From: Gammaproteobacteria bacterium
Lineage (GTDB): Bacteria > Pseudomonadota > Gammaproteobacteria > UBA6429 > Thiohalophilaceae
Length of the DNA stretch: 64,000 bases
NCBI GenBank assembly: GCA_016194635.1
Contig: JACQBC010000013.1
Span: forward strand, 34,741-98,740
Direction of reading: 5' to 3'
Positions 8,973 to 16,658 of the stretch are shown one piece after another. Each line of letters opens with the position of its first letter. The stretch's first letter is position 1. Under the pieces are notes generated by a model that was not told the DNA's origin, made no database searches, and saw nothing but the letters and a program-made list of their open reading frames with translations. Position numbers and translations under genes: made by a program.

Positions 8973-9201
8973 ATGCGGTGTTATTTAACCAAGGTATGGC
9001 TGACGGGGATAGTGATTGTTTTAAGTGGGTGCGCGGCTGTAAACCCAAATAACAATGTTGGAATGAGAACTGTAGATAATGTAGAAAGATGAATATGTAA
9101 ATCTCGAAAAACAACTTAGAACAATAGAAACGTATATAAAGCCAGAGTTTTTATCAAAAATCCAAAATAATTCAGATGATTTATGTAAAGACAAACGATA
9201 A
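8973..9201 (+). pseudogene. small lipoprotein gene with a frameshift (gene cassette)
   Basis: ATG at 8973 after AGGAG opens a 39-residue frame with a lipoprotein signal: hydrophobic 'VWLTGIVIVLSGC', lipobox LSGC, then 'AAVNPNNN'. It stops at TGA 9090-9092. A second frame starting at GAT 9088 continues smoothly as 'DEYVNLEKQLRTIETYIKPE' to TAA at 9199-9201, two bases before the attC R'' box. One extra base in the GAAAGA run near 9084-9088 would explain the break. Could be a sequencing error or a true mutation. Function unknown. Confidence 0.65.
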
Positions 9202-9202
9202 T

Positions 9203-9246
9203 GCCTAACAACCGCATCGCACTCGCCGCTTCGCGATACGTTGGGC
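9203..9246 (+). repeat. attC site (short)
   Basis: R'' GCCTAAC at 9203-9209 and R' GTTGGGC at 9240-9246, only 44 bases in all. This is shorter than the other sites, with arms CGCATCGC / GCGATACG. Confidence 0.75.
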
Positions 9247-9261
9247 GACAAGAACGGAATA

Positions 9262-9603
9262 GTGCGCCATTCGCTAAATCAAGCAGGGATGCCAAGAGGT
9301 GTGATTGGCCGATTCCTCGGTTGGATCATGGCGTGGCATAATAGCCAGGACAACAAGTGGACCATCGACCTTCTTAACATCGACAGTAATGAACAGATTT
9401 TGGAGGTGGGCTTCGGCCCAGGAGCTGCAATCGAATCTATCGTGAGGACATATCCATCGGCTCAGGTTGCGGGATTAGATCACTCCAAGGCAATGCTTGA
9501 TGCGGCGAATTATCGCAACCAGGCAGCGGTGGCTGCCGGTTATGATGAACCTAATATATCGCCGGATGGATTCAGAATGCAGACCTACGTGGATGGGTTT
9601 TAG
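9262..9603 (+). pseudogene. class I SAM-dependent methyltransferase, C-terminally truncated
   Basis: About 113 residues from a GTG at 9262 (ATG at 9289 also possible). It contains 'RGVIGRFLGWIMAWHN', SAM-binding motif I 'ILEVGFGPG', and motif II 'VAGLDHSKAML'. Family members are about 200 residues; this frame ends after 'FRMQTYVDGF', before the later core strands. The attC that follows also lacks its left half, so a deletion probably removed the gene's 3' end and part of the site together. Confidence 0.7.
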
Positions 9604-9671
9604 TATAGAATGGCATTGAGGCCCCCTTGTTTGCAGTACTCGGAATGAACAGTAGGTGTATATCCCATCTA

Positions 9672-9705
9672 GGAGCAGCCGCGCGGCTGAGCCTTAACGT
9701 TGAGA
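9672..9705 (+). repeat. partial attC (right half only)
   Basis: GCAGCCGCGCGGCTG hairpin followed by GCCTTAAC and the R'-like box GTTGAGA at 9699-9705. No matching R'' box upstream. Confidence 0.45.
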
Positions 9706-9753
9706 TATCTGAATCATGTCATTCGCCGATAAGATCACCGCTAAGGAGCTTAG

Positions 9754-10620
9754 ATGAGAACTAACACCTCTACCATTCAAAATGTTTCTGATACTGCTTT
9801 TTGGGTGGCATCGTATCGCGCTATTGAAAGTGAAAAAAAGAACCCGTTATTCCGAGATCCTCTTGCCGGTTTATTAGCGGGGGAATATGGAAAGAAGGTT
9901 TCCAACTCAATGAAACCCTTCGCGCAATACGCCTACTGGTCCGTGACTATTCGGACGCGCTTGATTGATGAGTACATTTTGAAATATGCAGCCCAGGGAT
10001 ACAAAACCGTCGTCAACCTCGGAGCAGGTCTTGATACCCGACCATATCGTCTCTCGCTTCCGCAAGAAGTCCAATGGATAGAAGTTGATTTTCCGGAAGT
10101 CATCGAGCTGAAAAATGAAAAGCTTAAAGACCAAAAACCGAAGTGCAAACTTGAGAGAATTGGGCTGAATCTATCCCATCAAACTAAAAGAAAAAAACTG
10201 TTCGACGAATTAAATCATAGAATTGGGCCCGCTCTTATCTTAACAGAAGGGGTTATCCCATATCTCAATGAAGATTCAGTCAGCAGTTTGGCTAATGATA
10301 TGAAGGATCAATCCAATTTCAAACTATGGGTTGCTGAATATTATTCATCTAAAGTGTATCCCCGCTATCAGTCCCAAAAATTTAAAGATCTGTTGGGTGA
10401 TTCGCCCTTCCAGTTTTTTCCTGCGAACTGGTTTTCTTTCTTTGAAGATTGTGGTTGGATACAAAAAGAAATGCACTATCTTTATGATGAAGCAGCAAAA
10501 CACAACCGCAAATTTCCCCTGCCGTGGTGGGCATCGGCTCTGAAAGTCATCATTGGTGAAAAAACAATGATGAAAGACATCCGAAAGTCCTCCGCATACA
10601 TTGTATTTGAGAAAAAATAA
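9754..10620 (+). CDS. SAM-dependent methyltransferase, TIGR00027/LCMT-like family (gene cassette)
   Basis: 288 residues. Matches the leucine carboxyl methyltransferase-like group: N-terminal 'VSDTAFWVASYRAIESE' with 'FRDPLAGLLAGEYG', SAM motif I 'VVNLGAGLDTRPYRL', 'WIEVDFPEVIELK' (acidic ribose-binding position), and 'LILTEGVIPYLNEDSV'. Members transfer methyl to O-type groups on small molecules or proteins; target unknown. ATG at 9754 follows AAGGAG with eight-base spacing. AT-rich relative to the core genes. Its own attC is disrupted by palindromic repeat A. Confidence 0.88.
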   Translation: MRTNTSTIQNVSDTAFWVASYRAIESEKKNPLFRDPLAGLLAGEYGKKVSNSMKPFAQYAYWSVTIRTRLIDEYILKYAAQGYKTVVNLGAGLDTRPYRLSLPQEVQWIEVDFPEVIELKNEKLKDQKPKCKLERIGLNLSHQTKRKKLFDELNHRIGPALILTEGVIPYLNEDSVSSLANDMKDQSNFKLWVAEYYSSKVYPRYQSQKFKDLLGDSPFQFFPANWFSFFEDCGWIQKEMHYLYDEAAKHNRKFPLPWWASALKVIIGEKTMMKDIRKSSAYIVFEKK

Positions 10621-10658
10621 GAGGAATAGGGGCCAATGTTGAACAGCCGTCCGTCCTC

Positions 10659-10848
10659 ACCCTACGTTCGAGCGGGACGCCGCATCAGCGCGTCGCTACT
10701 TACTAATGAGGCGTATGGAAAGGCTACCTCCCCACCAAGACCGTCAGCAGCAGGGATGCTGCTGTCGAGCCTACAGGAAGGTATTGACGGCGTGTCTTGG
10801 TGGGGGGGTATCCTTTCTATGTGACACAGTAATAACTCTACGTCGGGA
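10659..10848 (+). repeat. attC site interrupted by palindromic repeat A
   Basis: Left arm CCCTACGTTCGAGCGGGACGC at 10660-10680 (like other attC arms), then repeat A at 10700-10832, then AATAACTCTACGTCGGGAG, which resembles the usual right end AACTTTACGTTAGG. The R'-like box is GTCGGGA at 10842-10848. The site is probably inactive. Confidence 0.5.
10700..10832. repeat. palindromic repeat A (family 1)
   Basis: About 133 bp with long imperfect inverted ends (ATGGAAAGGCTACCTCCCC / GGGGGGGTATCCTTTCTAT). Central module has GTCGAGCCTACAGGAAGG and TATTGACGGCGTG. Near-identical copies lie at 23318-23449 (inverted) and 37040-37169. No coding capacity; MITE- or REP-like. Confidence 0.85.
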
Positions 10849-10911
10849 GTCAATACTCGTTAATCGTGGTTATTTATCAACACACAGTGAAAGCTACTTA
10901 AGGAAATTCGT

Positions 10912-11400
10912 ATGAAACTGATTATCTCTTGTGTTTCTTTTCTATTTTTAGGGGTGTCGATTGCTGCAGCACAAACAGTACCGCGAGACACCCTGATTGA
11001 TCGCATTGAATCCATCTACGCGCAAGCAACCATGCTATCAGCCGACTCGCCATTTATGGAAATGTTCATGGCTCCCGCCAAAACGGCCAACCCTGGAGTA
11101 AACAAAACCACTTGGTTAGGCATAAAGCAAGAGCTGGCGTTGTCTATATCCAACACCATAACTGAAAAGGGTGGTCTGTTAGATAAGGTCCTTCGGAAAT
11201 CATTGGAAAACTTATCCGACGAAGAATTGGAAAGGCTTAGACAGATTCTCAGCGATCCGGTCTATAACAAGTTCCAGGCGGCAATGGCGAGCCCAGCCAC
11301 TCAAAGGCAGTTTGCGCAAGCTCTGCTGGGTAATGCGTTAAAACTTAACACAGCAATTAATGCTGTACTTGTGCGCCATAACCTAAAGGAGGTGCATTAA
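10912..11400 (+). CDS. secreted protein, DUF2059-like (gene cassette)
   Basis: 162 residues with a signal peptide (cleavage probably after 'SIAAA', about residue 20). The mature part is all helical. The end 'LSDEELERLRQILSDPVYNK' and 'FQAAMASPATQRQFAQALL' resembles the DUF2059 pattern (helix, 'Fy.sp.Gqk', helix). Expected to be periplasmic; function unknown. ATG follows AAGGA. The gene's upstream region is formed by repeat A and the right end of the broken attC. Confidence 0.65.
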   Translation: MKLIISCVSFLFLGVSIAAAQTVPRDTLIDRIESIYAQATMLSADSPFMEMFMAPAKTANPGVNKTTWLGIKQELALSISNTITEKGGLLDKVLRKSLENLSDEELERLRQILSDPVYNKFQAAMASPATQRQFAQALLGNALKLNTAINAVLVRHNLKEVH

Positions 11401-11409
11401 ATATGTCGC

Positions 11410-11471
11410 CCCCAACGAGCTGCGCCAGGGAACGCGCCAAAAGCCGCGCGTCCCTCAACTTTACATTAGGC
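11410..11471 (+). repeat. attC site
   Basis: R'' CCCCAAC at 11410-11416 and R' ATTAGGC at 11465-11471 (G to A at the first position, which would change the cross-over base). Arms GGGAACGCGCC / CGCGCGTCCCTC. Confidence 0.75.
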
Positions 11472-11486
11472 TTTTGAGGCAAATTA

Positions 11487-12767
11487 ATGCGTATTGGAAT
11501 GCAAACCTGGGGTAGCCATGGGGATATTCGTCCCTTTATGGCGTTAGCAAGTGGTCTTCAATCCGCTGGACATGATGTCACATTGTTGGTGACAAGCGTC
11601 GATGGTGTTAATTACAGCGGATCCGCGTCCGCTTTAAATATCAAGCTCGAGCATATCGCATCACCTGTCCTTCAAACCAAGGAAGAGTATGCACAGCTAA
11701 CGGAGTTAGTTTTTAATGCGACCAACCCCATAACGCAGATTAAGACGATAATGACCAAAGCGTTGGTGCCGGTGGAACAAGAGATGTACCGAGCCGCCGA
11801 AAAATTGTGTCAAGACAATGATATTATCATCGGGCATTACTTCCATTACCCTATACAAACAGCCGCGCAAAAATTTACTCGGCCCTATGTGAGCATTGCA
11901 CTGTCACTGGGAGGAATTCCTTCCGTCAACATCCCGCCCGCGGGCGCTCCGAATTGGGGAAGAGGCGGGAATAGGTTTTTTTGGTGGTTAGCCAAATCCA
12001 TTCTCAATAAAGGCATCAAACCTTACGTCGACAGGTTAAGAGTCCAGCAAGGTTTGGCGCCCGCTGATGATATGCTGTTAGACGTATGGTTTTCATCTGA
12101 ACTTAATCTGATCGCGGTAAGTCCTGAACTCTGTGAGCAACAGGAGGATTGGCCTGAGAATCACCGTGTCTGCGGTTTTTTCAACCTGCCTAATATTAAA
12201 AACGAGGGGACTGTTTCCAGCGAATTAGAAAAGTTTTTAACCCGCGGGCCTGCGCCTGTTTATATGACCTTTGGCAGTATGGTTTCAACGCTTCCTGAAT
12301 TACAAATTGAACTCCTAACCCTGTTCACACAGGCAACGGAACTCGTGGGGTGCCGCGCGATTATTCAAGCATCGTTATGGAAAGAATGTCGGTTTGAATC
12401 TTCAGCAACGATTCATTACGTCAGCCATTCCCCCCATGGACTGGTTTTTCCTAGATGTGCTGCCGTGGTACATCATGGCGGTGCCGGAACCTCACAGGCA
12501 GCAACGCGGGCAGGGCTTGCATCTATTGTCGTCGCTCATATTGATGAGCAGAAGTCGTGGGGGGCGGCATTAAAGCGCATGGGTGTAGCCCCCGGTGTTT
12601 TGGTGAGAAAGAACCTAACCAGTAAAGCCCTAGCCAAGAAAATCCATGTGGTTCTTGGATCGCTGGCGATGCAGGAACGGGCGAAAGCAATTGGGAAATC
12701 CATGCGCAAGGAGGATGGCGTCAGAAACGCCGTCGAGTTGATAAATGAGAAATTCAAAAAAATGTGA
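11487..12767 (+). CDS. GT1-type glycosyltransferase (sterol/macrolide glycosyltransferase-like)
   Basis: 426 residues with a GT-B fold. N-terminal acceptor domain begins 'MRIGMQTWGSHGDIRPFMAL', like the sterol 3-beta-glucosyltransferase family. C-terminal donor-binding domain has 'PVYMTFGSMVS' near 258, then 'HYVSHSPHGLVFPRCAAVVH' and 'HHGGAGTSQAATRAGL', the UDP-sugar signature with HHGGAGT, followed by 'DEQKSWGAALKRMGVAP'. It would transfer a sugar from a nucleotide donor to a lipid or small hydrophobic acceptor, which could be a detoxification step. ATG lies 16 bases after the attC. Unusually large for a cassette gene. Confidence 0.9.
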   Translation: MRIGMQTWGSHGDIRPFMALASGLQSAGHDVTLLVTSVDGVNYSGSASALNIKLEHIASPVLQTKEEYAQLTELVFNATNPITQIKTIMTKALVPVEQEMYRAAEKLCQDNDIIIGHYFHYPIQTAAQKFTRPYVSIALSLGGIPSVNIPPAGAPNWGRGGNRFFWWLAKSILNKGIKPYVDRLRVQQGLAPADDMLLDVWFSSELNLIAVSPELCEQQEDWPENHRVCGFFNLPNIKNEGTVSSELEKFLTRGPAPVYMTFGSMVSTLPELQIELLTLFTQATELVGCRAIIQASLWKECRFESSATIHYVSHSPHGLVFPRCAAVVHHGGAGTSQAATRAGLASIVVAHIDEQKSWGAALKRMGVAPGVLVRKNLTSKALAKKIHVVLGSLAMQERAKAIGKSMRKEDGVRNAVELINEKFKKM

Positions 12768-12778
12768 GGGTTGGATCT

Positions 12779-12796
12779 TCCTACACCTCGCTAGAC
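12779..12796 (+). repeat. attC-like 3' end
   Basis: TCCTACACCTCGCTAGAC, with R'-like GCTAGAC at 12790-12796. It resembles the ends at 7861-7878 and 61870-61886. No paired R'' box is clear, so this is a possible cassette boundary only. Confidence 0.35.
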
Positions 12797-12833
12797 GTCA
12801 AACTTCCATTTAGCGAACATGAGGATATAAACG

Positions 12834-13460
12834 ATGGCACATTTTCAACGGGCTGTTGGTGCAGCAGTCATTCTTAACACGGTTATCGTGGTCGGCGAAG
12901 CGGTCGCCGGGCTACACGCAAACAGTTTGAGTTTGCTGGTTGATAGTGTGCATAATTTTTCCGATGAGCTGGCACTGCTTTGCCTCTACTTAGCCTTTTT
13001 CCTGCCCGCCTATCTTGGTCGTCAGTCGCAACGCGTGGCAAACGTCCTTAACTCTTTAGGTTTAATCACGCTGTGTGGCGTCGCTATCGCGCAAGCCGTG
13101 GTAAGGTTCCAACATCCACCGCAGGTTTCAGGAGTCATCCCCATGCTCGCCGGTTTTGCGGCTGCGGCCGCAAACTACGGTGTGGCCAGACTACTGCGCG
13201 AGATGGCGAGTTACAACGCGACCGCGCGGCTTGCGTATCTCCACAACAAAGGCGATGTCGTAGTGTCGCTCGCGCCTGTACTGGCGGGAGCCTTGGTTTT
13301 TCTTACCGGGCGTAACCAAGCCGACGTACTCGTCGCAGTCAGCGTCGCGGCGTGGTTGGCATTCTCCACCGCCCGTGAAGTACGGACTTCCGCCAACGAG
13401 TTGTTGTGGCCTGAGCATGTCGAGTGTCTACACCCTGTGCCATCGGTGGACCACACTTGA
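12834..13460 (+). CDS. cation diffusion facilitator-like transporter (gene cassette)
   Basis: 208 residues with about five or six membrane helices. Family features: 'GLHANSLSLLVDSVHNFSDE' near residue 26 (HNxxDE, the CDF metal site in helix II) and 'YLHNKGDVVVSLAPVLAGAL' near 140 (second site HNxGD in helix V). It would export divalent cations such as Zn2+ or Cd2+ using the proton gradient. It lacks the usual C-terminal cytoplasmic domain, which is why it is short, but the two metal motifs are intact. GAGG then 12 bases to the ATG. Confidence 0.85.
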   Translation: MAHFQRAVGAAVILNTVIVVGEAVAGLHANSLSLLVDSVHNFSDELALLCLYLAFFLPAYLGRQSQRVANVLNSLGLITLCGVAIAQAVVRFQHPPQVSGVIPMLAGFAAAAANYGVARLLREMASYNATARLAYLHNKGDVVVSLAPVLAGALVFLTGRNQADVLVAVSVAAWLAFSTAREVRTSANELLWPEHVECLHPVPSVDHT

Positions 13461-13461
13461 C

Positions 13462-13505
13462 ACCCAACATTACCTTCGAGCGGGACGCACTCCTCAACGT
13501 TGCGT
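13462..13505 (+). repeat. degenerate attC site
   Basis: R''-like ACCCAAC at 13462-13468, arm CTTCGAGCGGGACGC, R'-like GTTGCGT at 13499-13505. The right arm is short. Confidence 0.5.
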
Positions 13506-13615
13506 CATCCCTCACCAGAATATGAAAATTTTCTATTCATCCTTTGGCGCCTTAATGCGGCCCTTGGACCGCGATTCCAGTTCTACCACCGCAGATACAC
13601 CATGAGGAGGCATCC

Positions 13616-13990
13616 ATGAAGATCACTGATCCGAAAAACCTCAACGCGCATTACAACGCACTTTTCCGGGCCGGCGATCTCGAAGGATTGGTGGGCCTAT
13701 ACGAGAGCAGTGCAATTCTTTGCCCGGCTCCGGGGCGTCAACTTCATGGGCATGAGCAGATTCGAGAGCAAATGCGAGCGCTGCTTACTTTACAAGGAGA
13801 ACTGGTCGCTACCCAGCTTTCCTGTGTGCAACACGATGGCTTGGCAATGTTGCATGCCACGTGGAGCTTTAAGGGCACCGATAAAGCAGGCAATGCGGTC
13901 GATATTGGGGGTTACTCTTCTAAGCTGGCGAGAAAGGGGGCAGATGGAGCATGGCGCTACATCATGGACCTGCCTGTCGCACTCGCGTGA
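13616..13990 (+). CDS. SnoaL-like/NTF2-fold protein (gene cassette)
   Basis: 124 residues. Typical nuclear transport factor 2-like layout: N-terminal helices 'LNAHYNALFRAGDLEGLVGL', then 'YESSAILCPAPGRQLHGHEQ' with 'IREQMRALL', then curved strands 'HATWSFKGTDKAGNAVDIGG' and 'WRYIMDLP'. These folds serve as small enzymes (isomerases, hydrolases) or ligand binders; no catalytic residues can be assigned. Strong ribosome site GAGGAGG seven bases before the ATG, stronger than most cassettes here. Confidence 0.85.
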   Translation: MKITDPKNLNAHYNALFRAGDLEGLVGLYESSAILCPAPGRQLHGHEQIREQMRALLTLQGELVATQLSCVQHDGLAMLHATWSFKGTDKAGNAVDIGGYSSKLARKGADGAWRYIMDLPVALA

Positions 13991-14103
13991 GATTGTCCTT
14001 GCCTTCGGCTAGTCGTTATACTTGTCAACATGATTAACATTGAATTCTCCGACAGGAGACTTCCACTCCATAAGTTCACGCCCGTGCTGGGCGTATACAA
14101 GAC

Positions 14104-14157
14104 GCTCCTGCCGCCGTCGGCACGGGCGCAGCGTCGTGCAGAATTTAGTTGTTAGAG
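14104..14157 (+). repeat. decayed attC (right half)
   Basis: GCCGTCGGCACGGGCGCAGC region followed by AATTTAGTT and R' GTTAGAG at 14151-14157. No clear R'' box. Probably the boundary between the SnoaL-like cassette and the next gene. Confidence 0.35.
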
Positions 14158-14168
14158 TGCAGGACCCA

Positions 14169-14894
14169 ATGCATAAACAACACAGCAATAAGCCCCTCTC
14201 GCATTCCATGCCTTACACATTTTTATGTATCATGCTTTTGATGGCGGGGGCTTGGGCGGCACAAAGTGAAAATCTTCCGGAAATTAAGGCTTCACTTGGC
14301 ATGAACACCGCGGAAGTTGAAAAAAAGTCATCCGCTGGCATTCGGTTCAGTAAGACGGCGATAGGAACAGCTGACTCTCGTGTCTTGCACGCCTTAATCC
14401 CGCACCGATTTATTTATGAGCATTCCCATTTAGGCTTTGCCTTGCCTGAAGCCAAAGGCATCTCAATGTTCTCAATGGCGGGGCGGGTTGAACAGATAGA
14501 CGTAAACCCGCAGTTAAAGTTTCTAAATATCGATGCAGCGATTGAGCGTTGTAGAGAGTTGATAACTCTCCTTGATCAAAAAGGCTGGAAGCGAGATCGA
14601 CGGCATTTTAAAAATCTCTATTCCGGCGATACGTTGAAAACATACGGGTCATTGGGTTCTATAAAAAATGTCTTCCTAGACCCTGACTTCGATGATAAAT
14701 TTGAGGGAGTTCGACTTGCCTCCTGGAAGAATAATGTCGAGGAAATCGAACTCCAATTAGAAAGAAAGCGGTATCACGAAAAAGCGCCGGCCGATCGGTA
14801 TAATGAGAAAAAGTATTTAATCACCCTAACCTTGAGTTATTCTGCCGCACCCCCGCGGGGCTACCGGGGCCGCGGCGGGAATCCCCATGACTGA
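14169..14894 (+). CDS. putative exported protein of unknown function (gene cassette)
   Basis: 241 residues. I do not recognise a family. The N-terminus has a signal-like hydrophobic segment 'YTFLCIMLLMAGAWAAQS' after a short basic lead, so it is probably exported. The rest is mixed alpha/beta with basic stretches such as 'DQKGWKRDRRHFKN' and a stretch 'VEEIELQLERKRY'. I start it at ATG 14169, just after the R' box, not at the longer upstream frame, which runs through cassette-boundary sequence. The last residues are glycine/arginine-rich and may be read-through. A full attC follows. Confidence 0.6.
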   Translation: MHKQHSNKPLSHSMPYTFLCIMLLMAGAWAAQSENLPEIKASLGMNTAEVEKKSSAGIRFSKTAIGTADSRVLHALIPHRFIYEHSHLGFALPEAKGISMFSMAGRVEQIDVNPQLKFLNIDAAIERCRELITLLDQKGWKRDRRHFKNLYSGDTLKTYGSLGSIKNVFLDPDFDDKFEGVRLASWKNNVEEIELQLERKRYHEKAPADRYNEKKYLITLTLSYSAAPPRGYRGRGGNPHD

Positions 14895-14907
14895 TGGAAA
14901 AAAAAAG

Positions 14908-14995
14908 CTCTAACTATGTCCTCAACGGGACGCGATAATGCGCCACACCGTTCGCCGTTGTCGCGTGGTCCGCGCCGGTTAAAACAACGTTGTGT
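14908..14995 (+). repeat. attC site, last of array 1
   Basis: R'' CTCTAAC at 14908-14914 and R' GTTGTGT at 14989-14995. Arms are close in sequence to the site at 63001-63088 in array 2 (shared TCAACxGGACGCG, GCGCCACACCGTT-like middle and CGCGCCGGTTAAAAC). Confidence 0.8.
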
Positions 14996-15147
14996 ATGCC
15001 TTAAATGTCTGTATGAATCCATGTCCGATGCGGAGCATTGACCTTGAGTAGAATTTTACAAACCTGGATTGCTTGCCTTTTTAGTACGGCAATTCAATCA
15101 ACAGCCACTGCCTCCACCGCCCGTCAGCATAAATATACTCAACCGGT

Positions 15148-15804
15148 ATGAAAACTAATCTCTGTGTCCTGATCGTATTTTTATCGATATGTTCATCCGC
15201 CTGGGGAGAAACTATCAGCCCGGATGAGCTTCTTCCCTGTGGCAAACCCGCCTGCGATTTGGTAGCGAAAAAGATTGAACCGATCAATCTGCCTCCCATT
15301 AATAATGGGTTGGCTATTGACGTGGAAAACTGGCTAAGGGTAACGATTCCCGTGCCTGAACGAATCATACCTGACTCACACGCGGTAACCGCGATCTATC
15401 CGGGCAAAAAGGCCATTGTAATAGAAACACAAACCATTCCCGAAGATTTGAGGGTTGCAGCGCGTACTCTCACGGACAATCAATTCCCGGAGATCATTTT
15501 TCTAAAAACAACCAAGGACCAAGAGCCGGAGTCGCCGGCGGACAAGACGATCTGGCGCGCAGGATTAATCATGAAGGATGCCGATCTCAGCATTGGGTTA
15601 AATAATGCCCGTTATTTTAGCAACGATGATCTAACCGTATATTTTTCGACGCACACAAAAGTATTCAGCGGTTCCGCCCATATCACCGATGTAACCCACA
15701 AAAGCGGTTTTCTACGAATTAGCGCGGTTAATATTGAAGAATCTGTGTTCAAGCAAATCATCGCTAATGTGGCGGTAATCGTGCCAAAACACAGCAGGAA
15801 ATGA
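15148..15804 (+). CDS. secreted protein of unknown function
   Basis: 218 residues with a clear signal peptide 'LCVLIVFLSICSSAWG', cleaved near residue 20. The mature part has two early cysteines (CGKPAC) and is mostly strands; no family recognised. No attC follows it, so it is either the last, no longer mobile cassette of array 1 or a resident gene. The ribosome site is weak. About 150 bases without features separate it from the last attC. Confidence 0.65.
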   Translation: MKTNLCVLIVFLSICSSAWGETISPDELLPCGKPACDLVAKKIEPINLPPINNGLAIDVENWLRVTIPVPERIIPDSHAVTAIYPGKKAIVIETQTIPEDLRVAARTLTDNQFPEIIFLKTTKDQEPESPADKTIWRAGLIMKDADLSIGLNNARYFSNDDLTVYFSTHTKVFSGSAHITDVTHKSGFLRISAVNIEESVFKQIIANVAVIVPKHSRK

Positions 15805-16180
15805 GCCTAGCCGAGGATAAAATCGATAATACCGCTGCGGTATGGATTGATTGGCAGGTATGTCGCGCGGCCGAACCCGCCTGCCAGCACGGGTTCATAA
15901 ATAGACTTGCACAGTCGCGCCCACCAAGTAGCCAAGCCATTATCGAATGGGTATATTCATGACAGATGACACCGCAAGATCTTCCGTCAATACAGAGCCT
16001 TCCTGATTTTTTTTAATCCTTATACTCAGCCAGCATAAAAATTTCACTTTCGATTATCTGCCGCGCTATTAATAGTATTTTTTATAGGTTTTTATTCCAC
16101 CTCTACTTCACTACAATGTACTTTTCTTATGCGCTAAAAGTGATATATTTACCTGCCCCCCCTCTGCATAGGATGCTCCC
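15805..16180. other. intergenic region before the molybdenum hydroxylase operon
   Basis: 376 bases with no gene. A short inverted pair, TGGCAGG near 15850 and CCTGCCA near 15889, is present without a T-run. The right half is AT-rich and probably holds the promoter; AGGA at 16170-16173 serves the next start. Confidence 0.5.
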
Positions 16181-16636
16181 ATGATTACCCTGACGATTAA
16201 CGGCACCGCCCACCCACTCGATATCGATCCCGCTACGCCCTTGTTGTGGGCGCTGCGCGACACGGTCGGATTAACCGGCACCAAATTCGGTTGTGGCATT
16301 GCGCAATGCGGTGCTTGCACGGTGCACCTGGATGGCAACGCGATCCGCTCGTGTATTACACCGGTGAGCGCGGCCCAGGGCAAGGCCATCACTACCATCG
16401 AAGGCGTGAATACACCGGTTGCGCAGGCGGTGCAAATCGCCTGGACTCAACTGGATGTGGTGCAATGCGGCTATTGTCAGTCTGGACAGATGATGTCGGC
16501 GATCGATCTGCTGAACAAAAACAAGCAACCCAGTGATGATCAGATCGATACCGCGATGGCGGGCAATATCTGCCGTTGTAATACCTATGTGCGGATCCGT
16601 GCGGCGATCAAGGCCGCGGCGCGGGCACTGGCCTAA
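16181..16636 (+). CDS. 2Fe-2S subunit of a molybdenum hydroxylase (isoquinoline 1-oxidoreductase alpha-like)
   Basis: 151 residues, the usual length for this electron-transfer subunit. N-terminal plant-type [2Fe-2S] site at C38, C43, C46 and C58 ('[17 protein letters not shown]'), C-terminal helical [2Fe-2S] site '[17 protein letters not shown]' and '[13 protein letters not shown]'. It passes electrons from the Mo cofactor of the large subunit. No FAD subunit gene is present, as in the isoquinoline oxidoreductase/aldehyde dehydrogenase type that uses a cytochrome or other acceptor. Large-subunit gene starts 22 bases downstream. Confidence 0.93.
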   Translation: MITLTINGTAHPLDIDPATPLLWALRDTVGLTGTKFGCGIAQCGACTVHLDGNAIRSCITPVSAAQGKAITTIEGVNTPVAQAVQIAWTQLDVVQCGYCQSGQMMSAIDLLNKNKQPSDDQIDTAMAGNICRCNTYVRIRAAIKAAARALA

Positions 16637-16658
16637 GTAATCCTCAAGGAGTCACAGC

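Noticed and set aside
14011..14025. GTTATAC at 14015 as a cassette boundary after the SnoaL-like gene
   Set aside because: No arms or R'' box; the GTTAGAG at 14151 is a better candidate boundary.
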